From: Sialis fuliginosa
Lineage: Eukaryota > Arthropoda > Insecta > Megaloptera > Sialidae
Direction: 5' to 3'
Assembly (NCBI GenBank): GCA_961205875.1
Contig: OY540819.1
Coordinates: 1,614,501 to 1,678,500, forward strand
Length of the DNA stretch: 64,000 bases
Shown here: positions 1-12,679 of the stretch, piece after piece
Layout of the letters: each line of letters starts with the position of its first letter
Position numbering within the stretch: the stretch's first letter is position 1
Position numbers and translations under genes: made by a program
The notes under the pieces: model-generated
What the model was told of the DNA's origin: nothing
The model's input: the letters and a program-made list of their open reading frames with translations, nothing else
Database searches by the model: none

Positions 1-930
1 ATTCATAAATATACTTGGTGTAAATGTTTAAAAACTGTTCGCTTTCTTTGCACGACCTGTTTTGGCATATAGTATAAAAAATAAATAGTTGATTTAAACA
101 ATGTTAAATGTCATTCCTATTCTTTATAACTTGTTAATCTATGTATTATAATACGTATATTTAAACAAATAAATATATTTTCATGTAAACTATGTACTTT
201 GTTTTTTTCTTAATAATATTGAATTTTTATATAAAACAACTGTATTGAGTGTATTTAAATTTAGCGCGTTTTAAATTTTAGTTACACACTATTTTCACCA
301 GGCGCTGAATTTTTAAGAATACATGAGAGTTGCCTATCTATAGTATTTATTTATCTATGGCATACGCCAAGAGACACTGGTTTTAAGGTTATATAAATAA
401 GCATTTTAATATTTAACCAAAAAATAGTCGAACAATGTTAAAGAATGTTATTTAATAATGTGATTGTTAACTAAACTATTTTATAATGTTATTATGATGA
501 AATATAATAAAACTTTTAGCAATGTTTGTTTTAATCGTGAAAGTGTTTGTAATTAATAATCCTCAGTTGTTACTGTGACTTTGACTATTGAATAATTTTA
601 TTACCTTATAATTATTGTAATTGATAAGTATCGTAATATTTAAAATTTTTAATCAATCTTAACAATAATGGCACTGGTATTTCTAAAATATTCTTTTGAT
701 AAGAATTTCAATGTAATGTAAATTCTTTATAAATTCGTTTTGGTTTAGTATTCGTAATAGTTATAAATTACGTAATTTCTAAATGCGAGTGAGATAATTT
801 TTGTTTTTAATTAGTAATATATTTGCAATAATTCCACACGTTTGAACTGGTAATTATTGGTAAGCGAATGTAATTTTTACATCATATTGCCTGTAATTTG
901 AGAATGAATCTACCGTAAATTGAGCGTATA

Positions 931-991
931 ATGTCGGTCAAAATGCAGTGCATTTACTCGCAGGTGTTTGTACTTTTGATATCCACAGTCG
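931..991 (+). CDS. Candidate first coding exon of a secreted or membrane host protein
   Basis: An ATG at 931 with A at position -3 opens 20 codons reading MSVKMQCIYSQVFVLLISTV. This is a short polar start followed by a hydrophobic stretch, as in a signal peptide. The frame runs directly into GGTAAGTCG, so a consensus splice donor (GTAAGT) lies at 992-997 and the intron would be phase 1. Phase-1 introns just after the signal peptide are common in genes for extracellular and immunoglobulin-like proteins in animals. I find no downstream exon in the window, so the rest of the gene would lie beyond 64000, with the transposon-filled window as intron. The exon is short, so chance occurrence is a real alternative. 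Confidence 0.35.
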
Positions 992-1339
992 GTAAGTCGA
1001 TTGTAATGACATTGGTGATTGACGCTCACACTTTCGTCATTCAGCGATGTATAGTAAATGATTACATGGTGTTGTTACCGTAAATATTCGAAAAATGTAT
1101 GGTGAAAATTTTTCACAACCGCACCCGGAAACGATCGTCAAATCACTCCATGCAGTCAAATCTTCAACGGCAAAACTCCCAATAGTTTGACGTCAAAAAA
1201 CCATATTTTTATTGTGCTGCCAAAACCGCTAGGGTTCCTTTACGGGACTAAAATATTTTTATTTCTGAATTTTTATTTTAAAATATCAATATTTTTCATT
1301 ATAACATATGAATTGTATTTCATTGTTATTTATTATATT

Positions 1340-1390
1340 TTAGCCTGACGATGATTCTGTGAATCAAAAGCTTGCGTTTATAAATTTTCT
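1340..1390 (+). other. Possible degenerate Penelope-type hammerhead relic
   Basis: CTGACGA at 1345-1351 is followed by a perfect short stem (TGATTC, loop, GAATCA) and then AAAA instead of the GAAA a hammerhead core needs. The layout resembles the terminal motif of Penelope-like elements, but the core is damaged and no other element sequence surrounds it. This is a weak call. Confidence 0.2.
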
Positions 1391-1767
1391 CAATATATAT
1401 TTCTGACGTTTAGACAATCAAGTTGTTTTTATTTATAAATAATTATCATTAGATTGAATAGATATATAGGTATACACTTAATTAAGTATGAATGCGTACA
1501 AAACAAGTTTAGGAGGTATGAATTCTCAAGCCAAGGCTGTCATCATTGAGCTACTGTTGTTCAAGTTTGCTCGAAGTGAAGTACTATATCAGCTATATCT
1601 TAATATAAGCTATATCTCCGCGTGGTGGTCCTTTTACAATGGTGGATTTTGTATTAGCTGGATTTTTCACCCAAAATGCACTGATGTGTGTAATTGATGC
1701 CTTTTGCTAGAAATGCATCATATAAACTAATTTCACTGCTACGTCTCTTCTATAGATCTGTTACTGT

Positions 1768-1776
1768 CCATTTAGT
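1768..1776. repeat. Left 9-bp target-site duplication of FB1
   Basis: CCATTTAGT directly precedes the element end AGGTATGCAAAG. The identical 9 bp directly follows the mirrored end at 23736-23744. A 9-bp duplication is the typical size for Mutator-like and Foldback transposons. Confidence 0.9.
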
Positions 1777-2730
1777 AGGTATGCAAAGATAGCGACGGTA
1801 CAGCAACGGTAGTGGTACCAACCTAAAATAAAAAATGTTAAAAATGTAAATCATTAATTAAACGTAAATGAGACTATATAAACACTGTTAATTAACGTTA
1901 TTACCATAATTAAGCAATTATCTTGACAAATATATTGTAAAAATTAACGATTTGACATCTTTATCTACCATAACCTCACTTTTGAACGAAAATAAAATTT
2001 CGTGAAGATATAGGTATTTTAAGTAAATAAGATCGTTTATTATCTAAATATACTCGCTAATGTGTTATACGATTAATTATATTAATTATTCAATTGTAAA
2101 TTACACACAGTAAGACAAATATTACGAAATAATGACTAAAATCGAACCGCCCGTACCCGTAATGAAAAATAAAATCCTCCGTAACTTGGACAACACAACC
2201 GTGATATTGTTGAAACTTGTACACATTGTTAACAAGACACTGGAGTCTTTGAGAAAAATAAGCGTTTATTGATTAGAACAACGCATTTTAAGATATATCT
2301 CATTTTTTAGACACTAGTGTAATTTCGATGACTTTAATTAATAATCATTTAAAAACTAGCAATTAAAACAATACGAAATTACTATACCGACTCACAGTAA
2401 CGAAAAGGAATATATTAGAGTTTGCAGCATTTAAGAAAATTCAATATATTCGTCAGACGAGCCGTTTGATAAATCACGTAAATGTAGCCAAATAAAGAAC
2501 TTTTACAATTCTCAATTACAGCAGTACATCAATAAAGAAATAGTCAATCTCATCTAGGACTTGTTTTTATGTTTAGAACAACAGATTTTACGAAATTATT
2601 AAAAAAACAATTTTCCATGAGGAGAAAAATAAAGTCCATAATGCGCAAGCGCAGAATGACGGAACATTCAAAGCGTTTGATTTATGGCGTATAGGGTTTA
2701 TACACAATTACTATTAGATACATTTCAAAT

Positions 2731-5700
2731 GAATACCGTTATCATCGTGAAAATTACAGGAAACACGGACAATTATGTGCAGCATCTTTTGTACATCTCA
2801 CATTTCAGTTTAGAAAAACAGATTTTTTTTTATCATCAAAAAACCAAAAAAATACAAAAAAAATATTTCATCTAAATGTGCATAACTCTTGTAAAAGTCG
2901 CGTGATTTTTGCTAGATTCATGTTAAATACGTAAAAATACACGCTTTACAAAACGGCACTATCAGATTTTTAATTAGAACTAATGTTTGTTCGAAAACGA
3001 CGCGAAAGTGGTACACTATATTTGAACACTTCATAAATAAGCCAGCGACGATCGATTTCACGGTCCCGAAAATTATGTTACAAAATTTAAAATTACGAAT
3101 ATCCGTAGTGAATCTAATGCCGATCAATAAATTTTTTGGGTTTTTTTGATATGTCCTTTGGTTATTTCACAATCAGCGAAATACTGAAAAACGGGAAGTA
3201 AATTTTCGACTCCCAAATTTATCTAATATATCTACTGTCTATGGACAAATTTAAATCAACAATGACTTTTACGTTCATTTTAATCGCGATATATCGCGAC
3301 TGGGTACCGTTATCATCGTGAAAATTACAGGAAACACGGACAATTATGTGCAGCATCTTTTGTACATTTCACATTTCAGTTTAGAAAAACAGATTTTTTT
3401 TTATCATCAAAAAACCGAAAAAATACAAAAAAAATATTTCATCTAAATGTGTATAACTCTTGTAAAAGTCGCGTGATTTTTGCTTGATTCATGTTAAATA
3501 CGTAAAAATACACGCTTTACAAAATGGCACAGTCAGATTTTTAATTAGAACTCATGTTTGTTCGAAAACGACGCGAAAGTGGTACACTATATTTGAACAC
3601 TTCATAAATAAGCCAGCGACGATCGATTTCACGGTCCCGAAAATTATGTTACAAAATTTAAAATTACGAATATCCGTAGTGAATCTAATGCCGATCAATA
3701 AATTTTTTGGGTTTTTTTGATATGTCCTTTGGTTATTTCACAATCAGCGAAATACTGAAAAACGGGAAGTAAATTTTCGACTCCCAAATTTATCTAATAT
3801 ATCTACTGTCTATGGACAAATTTAAATCAACAATGACTTTTACGTTCATTTTAATCGCGATATATCGCGACTGGGTACCGTTATCATCGTGAAAATTACA
3901 GGAAATACGGACAATTATGTGCAGCATCTTTTGTACATCTCACATTTCAGTTTAGAAAAACAGTTTTTTTTTTATCATCAAAAAACCGAAAAAATACAAA
4001 AATAATTTTTCATCTAAATGTGCATAACTCTTGTAAAAGTCGCGTGATTTTTGCTAGATTCATGTTAAATACGTAAAAATACACGCTTTACAAAATGGCA
4101 CAGTCAGATTTTTATTTAGAATTCAAGTATTTTTGAAAACGACGCGAAAGTGCTACACTATATTTGAACACTTCATAAATAAGCCAGCGACGATCGATTT
4201 CACGGTCTCGTAAATTATGTTACAAAATTTAAAATTACGAATATCCGTAGTGAATCTAATGCCGATCAATAAATTTTTTGGGTTTTTTTGATATGTCCTT
4301 TGGTTATTTCACAATCAGCGAAATACTGAAAAACGGGAAGTAAATTTTCGACTCCCAAATTTATCTAATATATCTACTGTCTATGGACAAATTTAAATCA
4401 ACAATGATTTTTACGTTCATTTTAATCGCGATATATCGCGACTGGGTACCGTTATCATCGTGAAAATTACAGGAAACACGGACAATTATGTGCAGCATCT
4501 TTTGTACATTTCACATTTCAGTTTAGAAAAACAAATTTTTTTTTATCATCAAAAAACCGAAAAAATACAAAAATAATTTTTCATTTAAATGTGCATGACT
4601 CTTGTAAAAGTCGCGTGATTTTTGCTAGATTCATGTTAAATACGTAAAAATACACGCTTTACAAAACGGCACTATCAGATTTTTAATTAGAACTAATGTT
4701 TGTTCGAAAACGACGCGAAAGTGCTACACTATATTTAAACACTTCATAAATAAGCCAGCGACGATCGATTTCACGGTCCCGAAAATTATGTTACAAAATT
4801 TAAAATTACGAATATCCGTAGTGAATCTAATGCCGATCAATAATTTTTTGGGGTTTTTTTGATACGTCCTTTGGTTATTTCACAATCAGCGAAATACTGA
4901 AAAACGGGAAGTAAATTTTCGACTCCCAAATTTATCTAATATATCTACTGTCTATGGACAAATTTAAATCAACAATGATTTTTACGTTCATTTTAATCGC
5001 GATATATCGCGACTGGGTACCGTTATCATCGTGAAAATTACAGGAAACACGGACAATTATGTGCAGCATCTTTTGTACATCTCACATTTCAGTTTAGAAA
5101 AACAGATTTTTTTTTATCATCAAAAAACCGAAAAAATACAAAAATAATTTTTCATCTAAATGTGCATAACTCTTGTAAAAGTCGCGTGATTTTTGCTAGA
5201 TTCATGTTAAATACGTAAAAATACACGCTTTACAAAATGGCACAGTCAGATTTTTAATTAGAACTCATGTTTGTTCGAAAACGACGCGAAAGTGGTACAC
5301 TATATTTGAACACTTCATAAATAAGCCAGCGACGATCGATTTCACGGTCTCGTAAATTATGTTACAAAATTTAAAATTACGAATATCCGTAGTGAATCTA
5401 ATGCCGATCAATAAATTTTTTGGGTTTTTTTGATATGTCCTTTGGTTATTTCACAATCAGCGAAATACTGAAAAACGGGAAGTAAATTTTCGACTCCCAA
5501 ATTTATCTAATATATCTACTGTCTATGGACAAATTTAAATCAACAATGACTTTTACGTTCATTTTAATCGCGATATATCGCGACTGGGTACCGTTATCAT
5601 CGTGAAAATTACAAGAAACACGGACAATTATGTGCAGCATCTCTTGTACATCTCACATTTCAGTTTAGAAAAACAGTTTTTTTTTTATCATCAAAAAACC

Positions 5701-8700
5701 GAAAAAATACAAAAATAATTTTTCATCTAAATGTGCATAACTCTTGTAAAAGTCGCGTGATTTTTGCTGGATTCATGTTAAATACGTAAAAATACACGCT
5801 TTACAAAATGGCACAGTCAGATTTTTAATTAGAATTCAAGTATTTTTGAAAACGACGCGAAAGTGCTACACTATATTTGAACACTTCATAAATAAGCCAG
5901 CGACGATCGATTTCACGGTCTCGTAAATTATGTTACAAAATTTAAAATTACGAATATCCGTAGTGAATCTAATGCCGATCAATAAATTTTTTGGGTTTTT
6001 TTGATATGTCCTTTGGTTATTTCACAATCAGCGAAATACTGAAAAACGGGAAGTAAATTTTCGTCTCCCAAATTTATCTAATATATCTACTGTCTATGGA
6101 CAAATTTAAATCAACAATGACTTTTACGTTCATTTTAATCGCGATATATCGCGACTGGGTACCGTTATCATCGTGAAAATTACAAGAAACACGGACAATT
6201 ATGTGCAGCATCTCTTGTACATCTCACATTTCAGTTTAGAAAAACAGTTTTTTTTTTATCATCAAAAAACCAAAAAAATACAAAAAAAATATTTCATCTA
6301 AATGTGCATAACTCTTGTAAAAGTCGCGTGATTTTTGCTAGATTCATGTTAAATACGTAAAAATACACGCTTTACAAAACGGCACTATCAGATTTTTAAT
6401 TAGAACTCATGTTTGTTCGAAAACGACGCGAAAGTGGTACACTATATTTGAACACTTCATAAATAAACCAGCGACGATCGATTTCACGGTCTCGTAAATT
6501 ATGTTACAAAATTTAAAATTACGAATATCCGTAGTGAATCTAATGCCGATCAATAAATTTTTTGGGTTTTTTTGATATGTCCTTTGGTTATTTCACAATC
6601 AGCGAAATACTGAAAAACGGGAAGTAAATTTTCGACTCCCAAATTTATCTAATATATCTACTGTCTATGGACAAATTTAAATCAACAATGACTTTTACGT
6701 TCATTTTAATCGCGATATATCGCGACTGGGTACCGTTATCATCGTGAAAATTACAGGAAACACGGACAATTATGTGCAGCATCTTTTGTACATCTCACAT
6801 TTCAGTTTAGAAAAACAGATTTTTTTTTATCATCAAAAAACCGAAAAAATACAAAAATAATTTTTCATCTAAATGTGCATAACTCTTGTAAAAGTCGCGT
6901 GATTTTTGCTAGATTCATGTTAAATACGTAAAAATACACGCTTTACAAAATGGCACAGTCAGATTTTTAATTAGAACTCATGTTTGTTCGAAAACGACGC
7001 GAAAGTGCTACACTATATTTGAACACTTCATAAATAAGCCAGCGACGATCGATTTCACGGTCCCGAAAATTATGTTACAAAATTTAAAATTACGAATAAA
7101 CGTTGTGAAACTAATGCCGATCAATAATTTTTTGGGGTTTTTTTGATACGTCCTTTGGTTATTTCACAATCAGCGAAATACTGAAAAACGGGAAGTAAAT
7201 TTTCGACTCCCAAATTTATCTAATATATCTACTGTCTATGGACAAATTTAAATCAACAATGATTTTTACGTTCATTTTAATCGCGATATATCGCGACTGG
7301 GTACCGTTATCATCGTGAAAATTACAGGAAACACGGACAATTATGTGCAGCATCTTTTGTACATCTCACATTTCAGTTTAGAAAAACAGATTTTTTTTTA
7401 TCATCAAAAAACCGAAAAAATACAAAAATAATTTTTCATCTAAATGTGCATAACTCTTGTAAAAGTCGCGTGATTTTTGCTAGATTCATGTTAAATACGT
7501 AAAAATACACGCTTTACAAAATGGCACAGTCAGATTTTTAATTAGAACTCATGTTTGTTCGAAAACGACGCGAAAGTGGTACACTATATTTGAACACTTC
7601 ATAAATAAGCCAGCGACGATCGATTTCACGGTCTCGTAAATTATGTTACAAAATTTAAAATTACGAATATCCGTAGTGAATCTAATGCCGATCAATAAAT
7701 TTTTTGGGTTTTTTTGATATGTCCTTTGGTTATTTCACAATCAGCGAAATACTGAAAAACGGGAAGTAAATTTTCGACTCCCAAATTTATCTAATATATC
7801 TACTGTCTATGGACAAATTTAAATCAACAATGACTTTTACGTTCATTTTAATCGCGATATATCGCGACTGGGTACCGTTATCATCGTGAAAATTACAAGA
7901 AACACGGACAATTATGTGCAGCATCTCTTGTACATCTCACATTTCAGTTTAGAAAAACAGTTTTTTTTTTATCATCAAAAAACCGAAAAAATACAAAAAT
8001 AATTTTTCATCTAAATGTGCATAACTCTTGTAAAAGTCGCGTGATTTTTGCTGGATTCATGTTAAATACGTAAAAATACACGCTTTACAAAATGGCACAG
8101 TCAGATTTTTAATTAGAATTCAAGTATTTTTGAAAACGACGCGAAAGTGCTACACTATATTTGAACACTTCATAAATAAGCCAGCGACGATCGATTTCAC
8201 GGTCTCGTAAATTATGTTACAAAATTTAAAATTACGAATATCCGTAGTGAATCTAATGCCGATCAATAAATTTTTTGGGTTTTTTTGATATGTCCTTTGG
8301 TTATTTCACAATCAGCGAAATACTGAAAAACGGGAAGTAAATTTTCGACTCCCAAATTTATCTAATATATCTACTGTCTATGGACAAATTTAAATCAACA
8401 ATGACTTTTACGTTCATTTTAATCGCGATATATCGCGACTGGGTACCGTTATCATCGTGAAAATTACAAGAAACACGGACAATTATGTGCAGCATCTTTT
8501 GTACATCTCACATTTCAGTTTAGAAAAACAGTTTTTTTTTTTATCATCAAAAAACCGAAAAAATACAAAAATAATTTTTCATCTAAATGTGCATAACTCT
8601 TGTAAAAGTCGCGTGATTTTTGCTAGATTCATGTTAAATACGTAAAAATACACGCTTTACAAAACGGCACTATCAGATTTTTAATTAGAACTAATGTTTG

Positions 8701-10402
8701 TTCGAAAACGACGCGAAAGTGGTACACTATATTTGAACACTTCATAAATAAGCCAGCGACGATCGATTTCACGATCCCGAAATTTATGTTACAAAATTTA
8801 AAATTACGAATATTCGTAGTGAATCTAATGCCGATCAATAAATTTTTTGGGTTTTTTTGATATGTCCTTTGGTTATTTCACAATCAGCGAAATACTGAAA
8901 AACGGGAAGTAAATTTTCGACTCCCAAATTTATCTAATATATCTACTGTCTATGGACAAATTTATATCAACAATGATTTTTACGTTCATTTTAATCGCGA
9001 TATTTCGTGACTGGATACCGTTATCATCGTGAAAATTACAGGAAACACGGACAATTATGTGCAGCATCTTTTGTACATCTCACATTTCAGTTTAGAAAAA
9101 CAGAATTTTTTTTATCATCAAAAAACCGAAAAAATACAATAAAATATTTCATCTAAATGTGTATAACTCTTGTAAAAGTCGCGTGATTTTTGCTAGATTC
9201 ATGTTAAATACGTAAAAATACTCGCTTTACAAAATGGCACAGTCGGATTTTTAATTAGAATTCAAGTATTTTTGAAAACGACGCGAAAGTGGTACACTAT
9301 ATTTGAACACTTCATAAATAAGCCAGCGACGATCGATTTCACGATCCCGAAATTTATGTTACAAAATTTAAAATTACGAATATTCGTAGTGAATCTAATG
9401 CCGATCAATAAATTTTTTGGGTTTTTTTGATATGTCCTTTGGTTATTTCACAATCAGCGAAATACTGAAAAACGGGAAGTAAATTTTCGACTCCCAAATT
9501 TATCTACTATATCTACTGTCTATGGACAAATTTATATCAACAATGATTTTTACGTTCATTTTAATCGCGATATTTCGTGACTGGATACCGTTATCATCGT
9601 GAAAATTACAAGAAACACGGACAATTATGTGCAGCATCTTTTGTACATCTCACATTTCAGTTTAGAAAAACAGTTTTTTTTTTATCATCAAAAAACCGAA
9701 AAAATACAAAAAAAATATTTCATCTAAATGTGTATAACTCTTGTAAAAGTCGCGTGATTTTTGCTAGATTCATGTTAAATACGTAAAAATACACGCTTTA
9801 CAAAATGGCACAGTCAGATTTTTAATTAGAACTCATGTTTGTTCGAAAACGACGCGAAAGTGCTACACTATATTTGAACACTTCATAAATAAGCCAGCGA
9901 CGATCGATTTCACGGTCCCGAAAATTATGTTACAAAATTTAAAATTACGAATAAACGTTGTGAATCTAATGCCGATCAATAATTTTTTGGGGTTTTTTTG
10001 ATACGTCCTTTGGTTATTTCACAATCAGCGAAATACTGAAAAACGGGAAGTAAATTTTCGACTCCCAAATTTATCTAATATATCTACTGTCTATGGACAA
10101 ATTTAAATCAACAATGATTTTTACGTTCATTTTAATCGCGATATATCGCGACTGGGTACCGTTATCATCGTGAAAATTACAGGAAACACGGACAATTATG
10201 TGCAGCATCTTTTGTACATCTCACATTTCAGTTTAGAAAAACAGATTTTTTTTTATCATCAAAAAACCAAAAAAATACAAAAAAAATATTTCATCTAAAT
10301 GTGCATAACTCTTGTAAAAGTCGCGTGATTTTTGCTAGATTCATGTTAAATACGTAAAAATACACGCTTTACAAAATGGCACTATCAGATTTTTAATTAG
10401 AA
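2731..10402 (+). repeat. Left-arm array of 571-bp units (13 full plus a partial)
   Basis: The marker TGGGTACCGTTATC, or close variants, recurs at about 3301, 3872, 4443, 5014, 5585, 6156, 6727, 7298, 7869, 8440, 9012, 9582 and 10153. The spacing is 571 bp with at most 1 bp variation. The innermost copy is cut after about 250 bp at 10402. Units differ at a few sites. One class carries ACTCATGTTTGTTCG and another TTCAAGTATTTTTG at the same place, and units starting near 8440 and 9012 lost the central palindrome. The short frames that recur in the array are by-products of repetition. Confidence 0.95.
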
Positions 10403-11795
10403 AGATATATCTTTTGCCTATTTAAGATTATAATCTTGTACTATATGTACACATATCTCAGTATTATTTATAGTATTGTTTGTTCAACCTTTAAGCAAAA
10501 ACGATTAAACTCTATCAGAATGTATAAAAAAAAAATTATCGATAATGTTTATCACCAATATTTTCAATATAGACCTCAAGTTTTCAAAAAATCAGAAAAT
10601 ACTTAAAACAAATTTGAATATCCCGCCTTGTAGAAATTATAACCAATTAGATCATTTGTAATATGTGCCAGAAATCATAACCTATAAATATTTATGATTT
10701 CAATCAATTTGCCATATATATACTACGACTGTAAATCGGCATTAGTGTGAAAATTACCACTAATTGTATTAGATTTTGATAAATGCGATTGTCGTGAGCG
10801 TGGATTCAGTAAACAATATTTTGACTGATTACATGCTATGAAGCGCACTCCATTCAGAAATGATGAAATCATATATGTAATATCTAAAACTTTTAAAAAG
10901 TCATAACTCCTTGGATTCACATAACTGGCAGAAAGATTTGATGTAATTTTCTATCAATTATTAAATTTTATTATCATTTAAAAATATTTAACATTAACAT
11001 TTTTTTGGAACATATACTGTCTTTTTGAAATGCATGGAAGTATGCAGACCAAAGTGTAGTGTTTGAATTCTCATTTGATTATAATTTAATTACGATGTAA
11101 ATTTAGAACTATGCTGAATCATATAAATACCCGCTTAACTCGGCTTAACAGAACATTAGGATACAAATTATTAAACTTAACGAGCTTGTTTTTTCCCATT
11201 ACTGCTGGTGCCCATGTCCAAGAAATAATTTAAAATTCTAAACATAGAGGAAACACAGTCCCCATAAGAAAAATAATGACACATGTGAATTTTCTGCCCC
11301 AAAATAACACCAAAAATCGATTAAAGCCATTTAAATTAATTAACATAACTTACCTTACAATTACTGTACCAGAATTCAAGAAATAGTGATACACCTAAAA
11401 TCTGTAAATTCAAAAAATTGTTTTTATTTTTTCTATATATCACAACCAAGTGTTGACTTTTCCCAAACGATCAAACAAAAAAACAAATAAACCATTAATT
11501 ATCAATATATTTATTTACTTTCTAGCTACATTATCTCATCATCGTAGAAGGTGCCTTCATTACAAATCTTTATAATCAATAATAAAACATTTGATTAATT
11601 TAGATACATAGGTACAATTCTACATATATTCAAGAAGTTTACACTACTAAACATTAATACAATACAATAATAAGTCTCTATTACATTTATGAATTTTCAT
11701 TTTTTTGTCCTCAAGAAATTGAAATTTGGGAAATTTAATATGAATTTTACATTTTCTTTCAGTTTACGTAATGCACATGTTCTTTTACATGGACT

Positions 11796-12635
11796 TTACA
11801 CAAATTGACAAACAGGGGAAGAATGTGTACACTTATTGATAAAAGTGGTACACATTCTTCCCCTGTTGGTTAAACCCTTTCTTTCCTTTATTATACCATT
11901 TGTACCATTTTTTTTAATTTTTAAACGTCGACGCAGGGGTCGGTGCAGAGGTCGCCGCCGATGCAGAGGTCGCCGCTGTTGCAGCGGTTGCCACCGGTGC
12001 AGAGGTCTAAACTTATCTTGCAATGTCAGATCCAACAAATCTGCAGCATCATCTTTATACATATCATTTTGTGCCAATGCCTCCACTCTTATTTGCCTGA
12101 TAGTAGCATCTGTAGCTAACCCCGGTGCAGTATTTATCTTAAGCAAAGCAGTATCGGATTGCAAGATTCTTTCTTTGCGAAACGCATATGGTTTCTTAAA
12201 AAGTAGTTCTCTTTTAGTTTCTGTTCTACGAACTGATCTGATTTGCTTGAATTTGATGAAATCATGTTGTAGATCACCAGTAATAAAGATATTTGCTATT
12301 ACGTAATCATCTTCAGAAATCGTATCGAATTCTACAATGCATTTTGCTCGGCGACAATTTTGATGTAAGCATTGTAAGTATATTACAGCAGTTTTATGGT
12401 TTATTCTTTTCGATATGATATTCAATTCACATTTATTATAAACCGCACTGATACAATTTATTAAATAAGGCATATATGTTTTCTTGAATGTTATTTTACC
12501 ATCAATCACTAAAAATAACTCTTCAAAGACAATCTTGAATTCAGAATTTATTATAAACTTATTATTTTCAGTATTGTCAACGGTACTTAATTCTACATCA
12601 TCGTGATGTACTACATCGTCAGTGTTGGAATACAT
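11796..12635 (-). CDS. Truncated transposase-like protein of FB1 (Mutator/Phantom type)
   Basis: This 279-residue frame fills the core of the foldback element and is its best candidate for the N-terminal part of a transposase. Around residues 94-105 it has a cysteine cluster (C-x4-C-x4-C in CLHQNCRRAKC), with a histidine near residue 127. That could form a zinc-binding DNA-recognition module. It is followed by a basic stretch (SVRRTETKRELLFKKP) of the kind seen ahead of the catalytic domain in insect Mutator-like proteins. No DDE catalytic domain is present. After about residue 210 the frame degenerates into arginine-proline-leucine-histidine repeats encoded by a roughly 24-bp minisatellite, and it ends in a DNA hairpin. 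The frame stays open upstream of the chosen ATG (PQSFNNVDDLEF precedes it), so the true start may lie further up or in an upstream exon. Family assignment rests on context and weak motif resemblance. It is probably non-functional as a transposase. Confidence 0.45.
   Translation of the reverse strand: MYSNTDDVVHHDDVELSTVDNTENNKFIINSEFKIVFEELFLVIDGKITFKKTYMPYLINCISAVYNKCELNIISKRINHKTAVIYLQCLHQNCRRAKCIVEFDTISEDDYVIANIFITGDLQHDFIKFKQIRSVRRTETKRELLFKKPYAFRKERILQSDTALLKINTAPGLATDATIRQIRVEALAQNDMYKDDAADLLDLTLQDKFRPLHRWQPLQQRRPLHRRRPLHRPLRRRLKIKKNGTNGIIKERKGLTNRGRMCTTFINKCTHSSPVCQFV
11811..11867. repeat. Hairpin of about 23 bp at the 3' end of the FB1 gene
   Basis: ACAGGGGAAGAATGTGTAC is followed after a short loop by its inverse GTACACATTCTTCCCCTGT, with a 1-base bulge. 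The hairpin encodes the last residues of the 279-residue frame, so the protein tail is probably a result of a rearrangement that deleted the rest of the gene. Confidence 0.85.
11926..12008. repeat. GC-rich minisatellite inside the FB1 gene
   Basis: Imperfect tandem copies of about 24 bp containing GTGCAGAGGTCGCCG stand out from the AT-rich surroundings. On the minus strand they encode RPLHR-type repeats. This is low-complexity expansion rather than a domain. Confidence 0.75.
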
Positions 12636-12679
12636 AAATTCTAAATCATCGACGTTATTAAATGACTGAGGAATCTCTT

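Larger units (their letters stand above)
1..1776. other. AT-rich left flank without a complete gene
   Basis: This stretch is AT-rich and looks single-copy in the window. I see no long open frame. The only coding-like signal is the short exon candidate at 931-991, and a degenerate ribozyme-like relic lies near 1345. The short open frame at 1488-1697 has no recognisable motif and is probably chance. The region ends at the target-site duplication of the large foldback element. Confidence 0.5.

Noticed and set aside
2132-2272. A 47-codon frame in the outer FB1 arm (MTKIEPPVPV), also open in FB2
   Set aside because: By eye, differences between the FB1 and FB2 versions are mostly amino-acid changing, so I see no sign of selection for a protein.
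3484-3720. Recurring 60-80 codon open frames inside the 571-bp units, such as 2918-3127 (-), 3484-3720 (+) and 8629-8838 (-)
   Set aside because: They recur because the unit recurs. They occur on both strands, are open only in some units, and show no domain or start context.
2731-10402. Regular repeats suggesting a CRISPR array
   Set aside because: The units are 571 bp with no unique spacers, and the setting is eukaryotic.
11836-12306. A 156-codon plus-strand frame opposite the FB1 gene, rich in arginine and cysteine
   Set aside because: It is the complement of the minus-strand frame and its minisatellite. The minus-strand frame has the better motif content and a longer open region.
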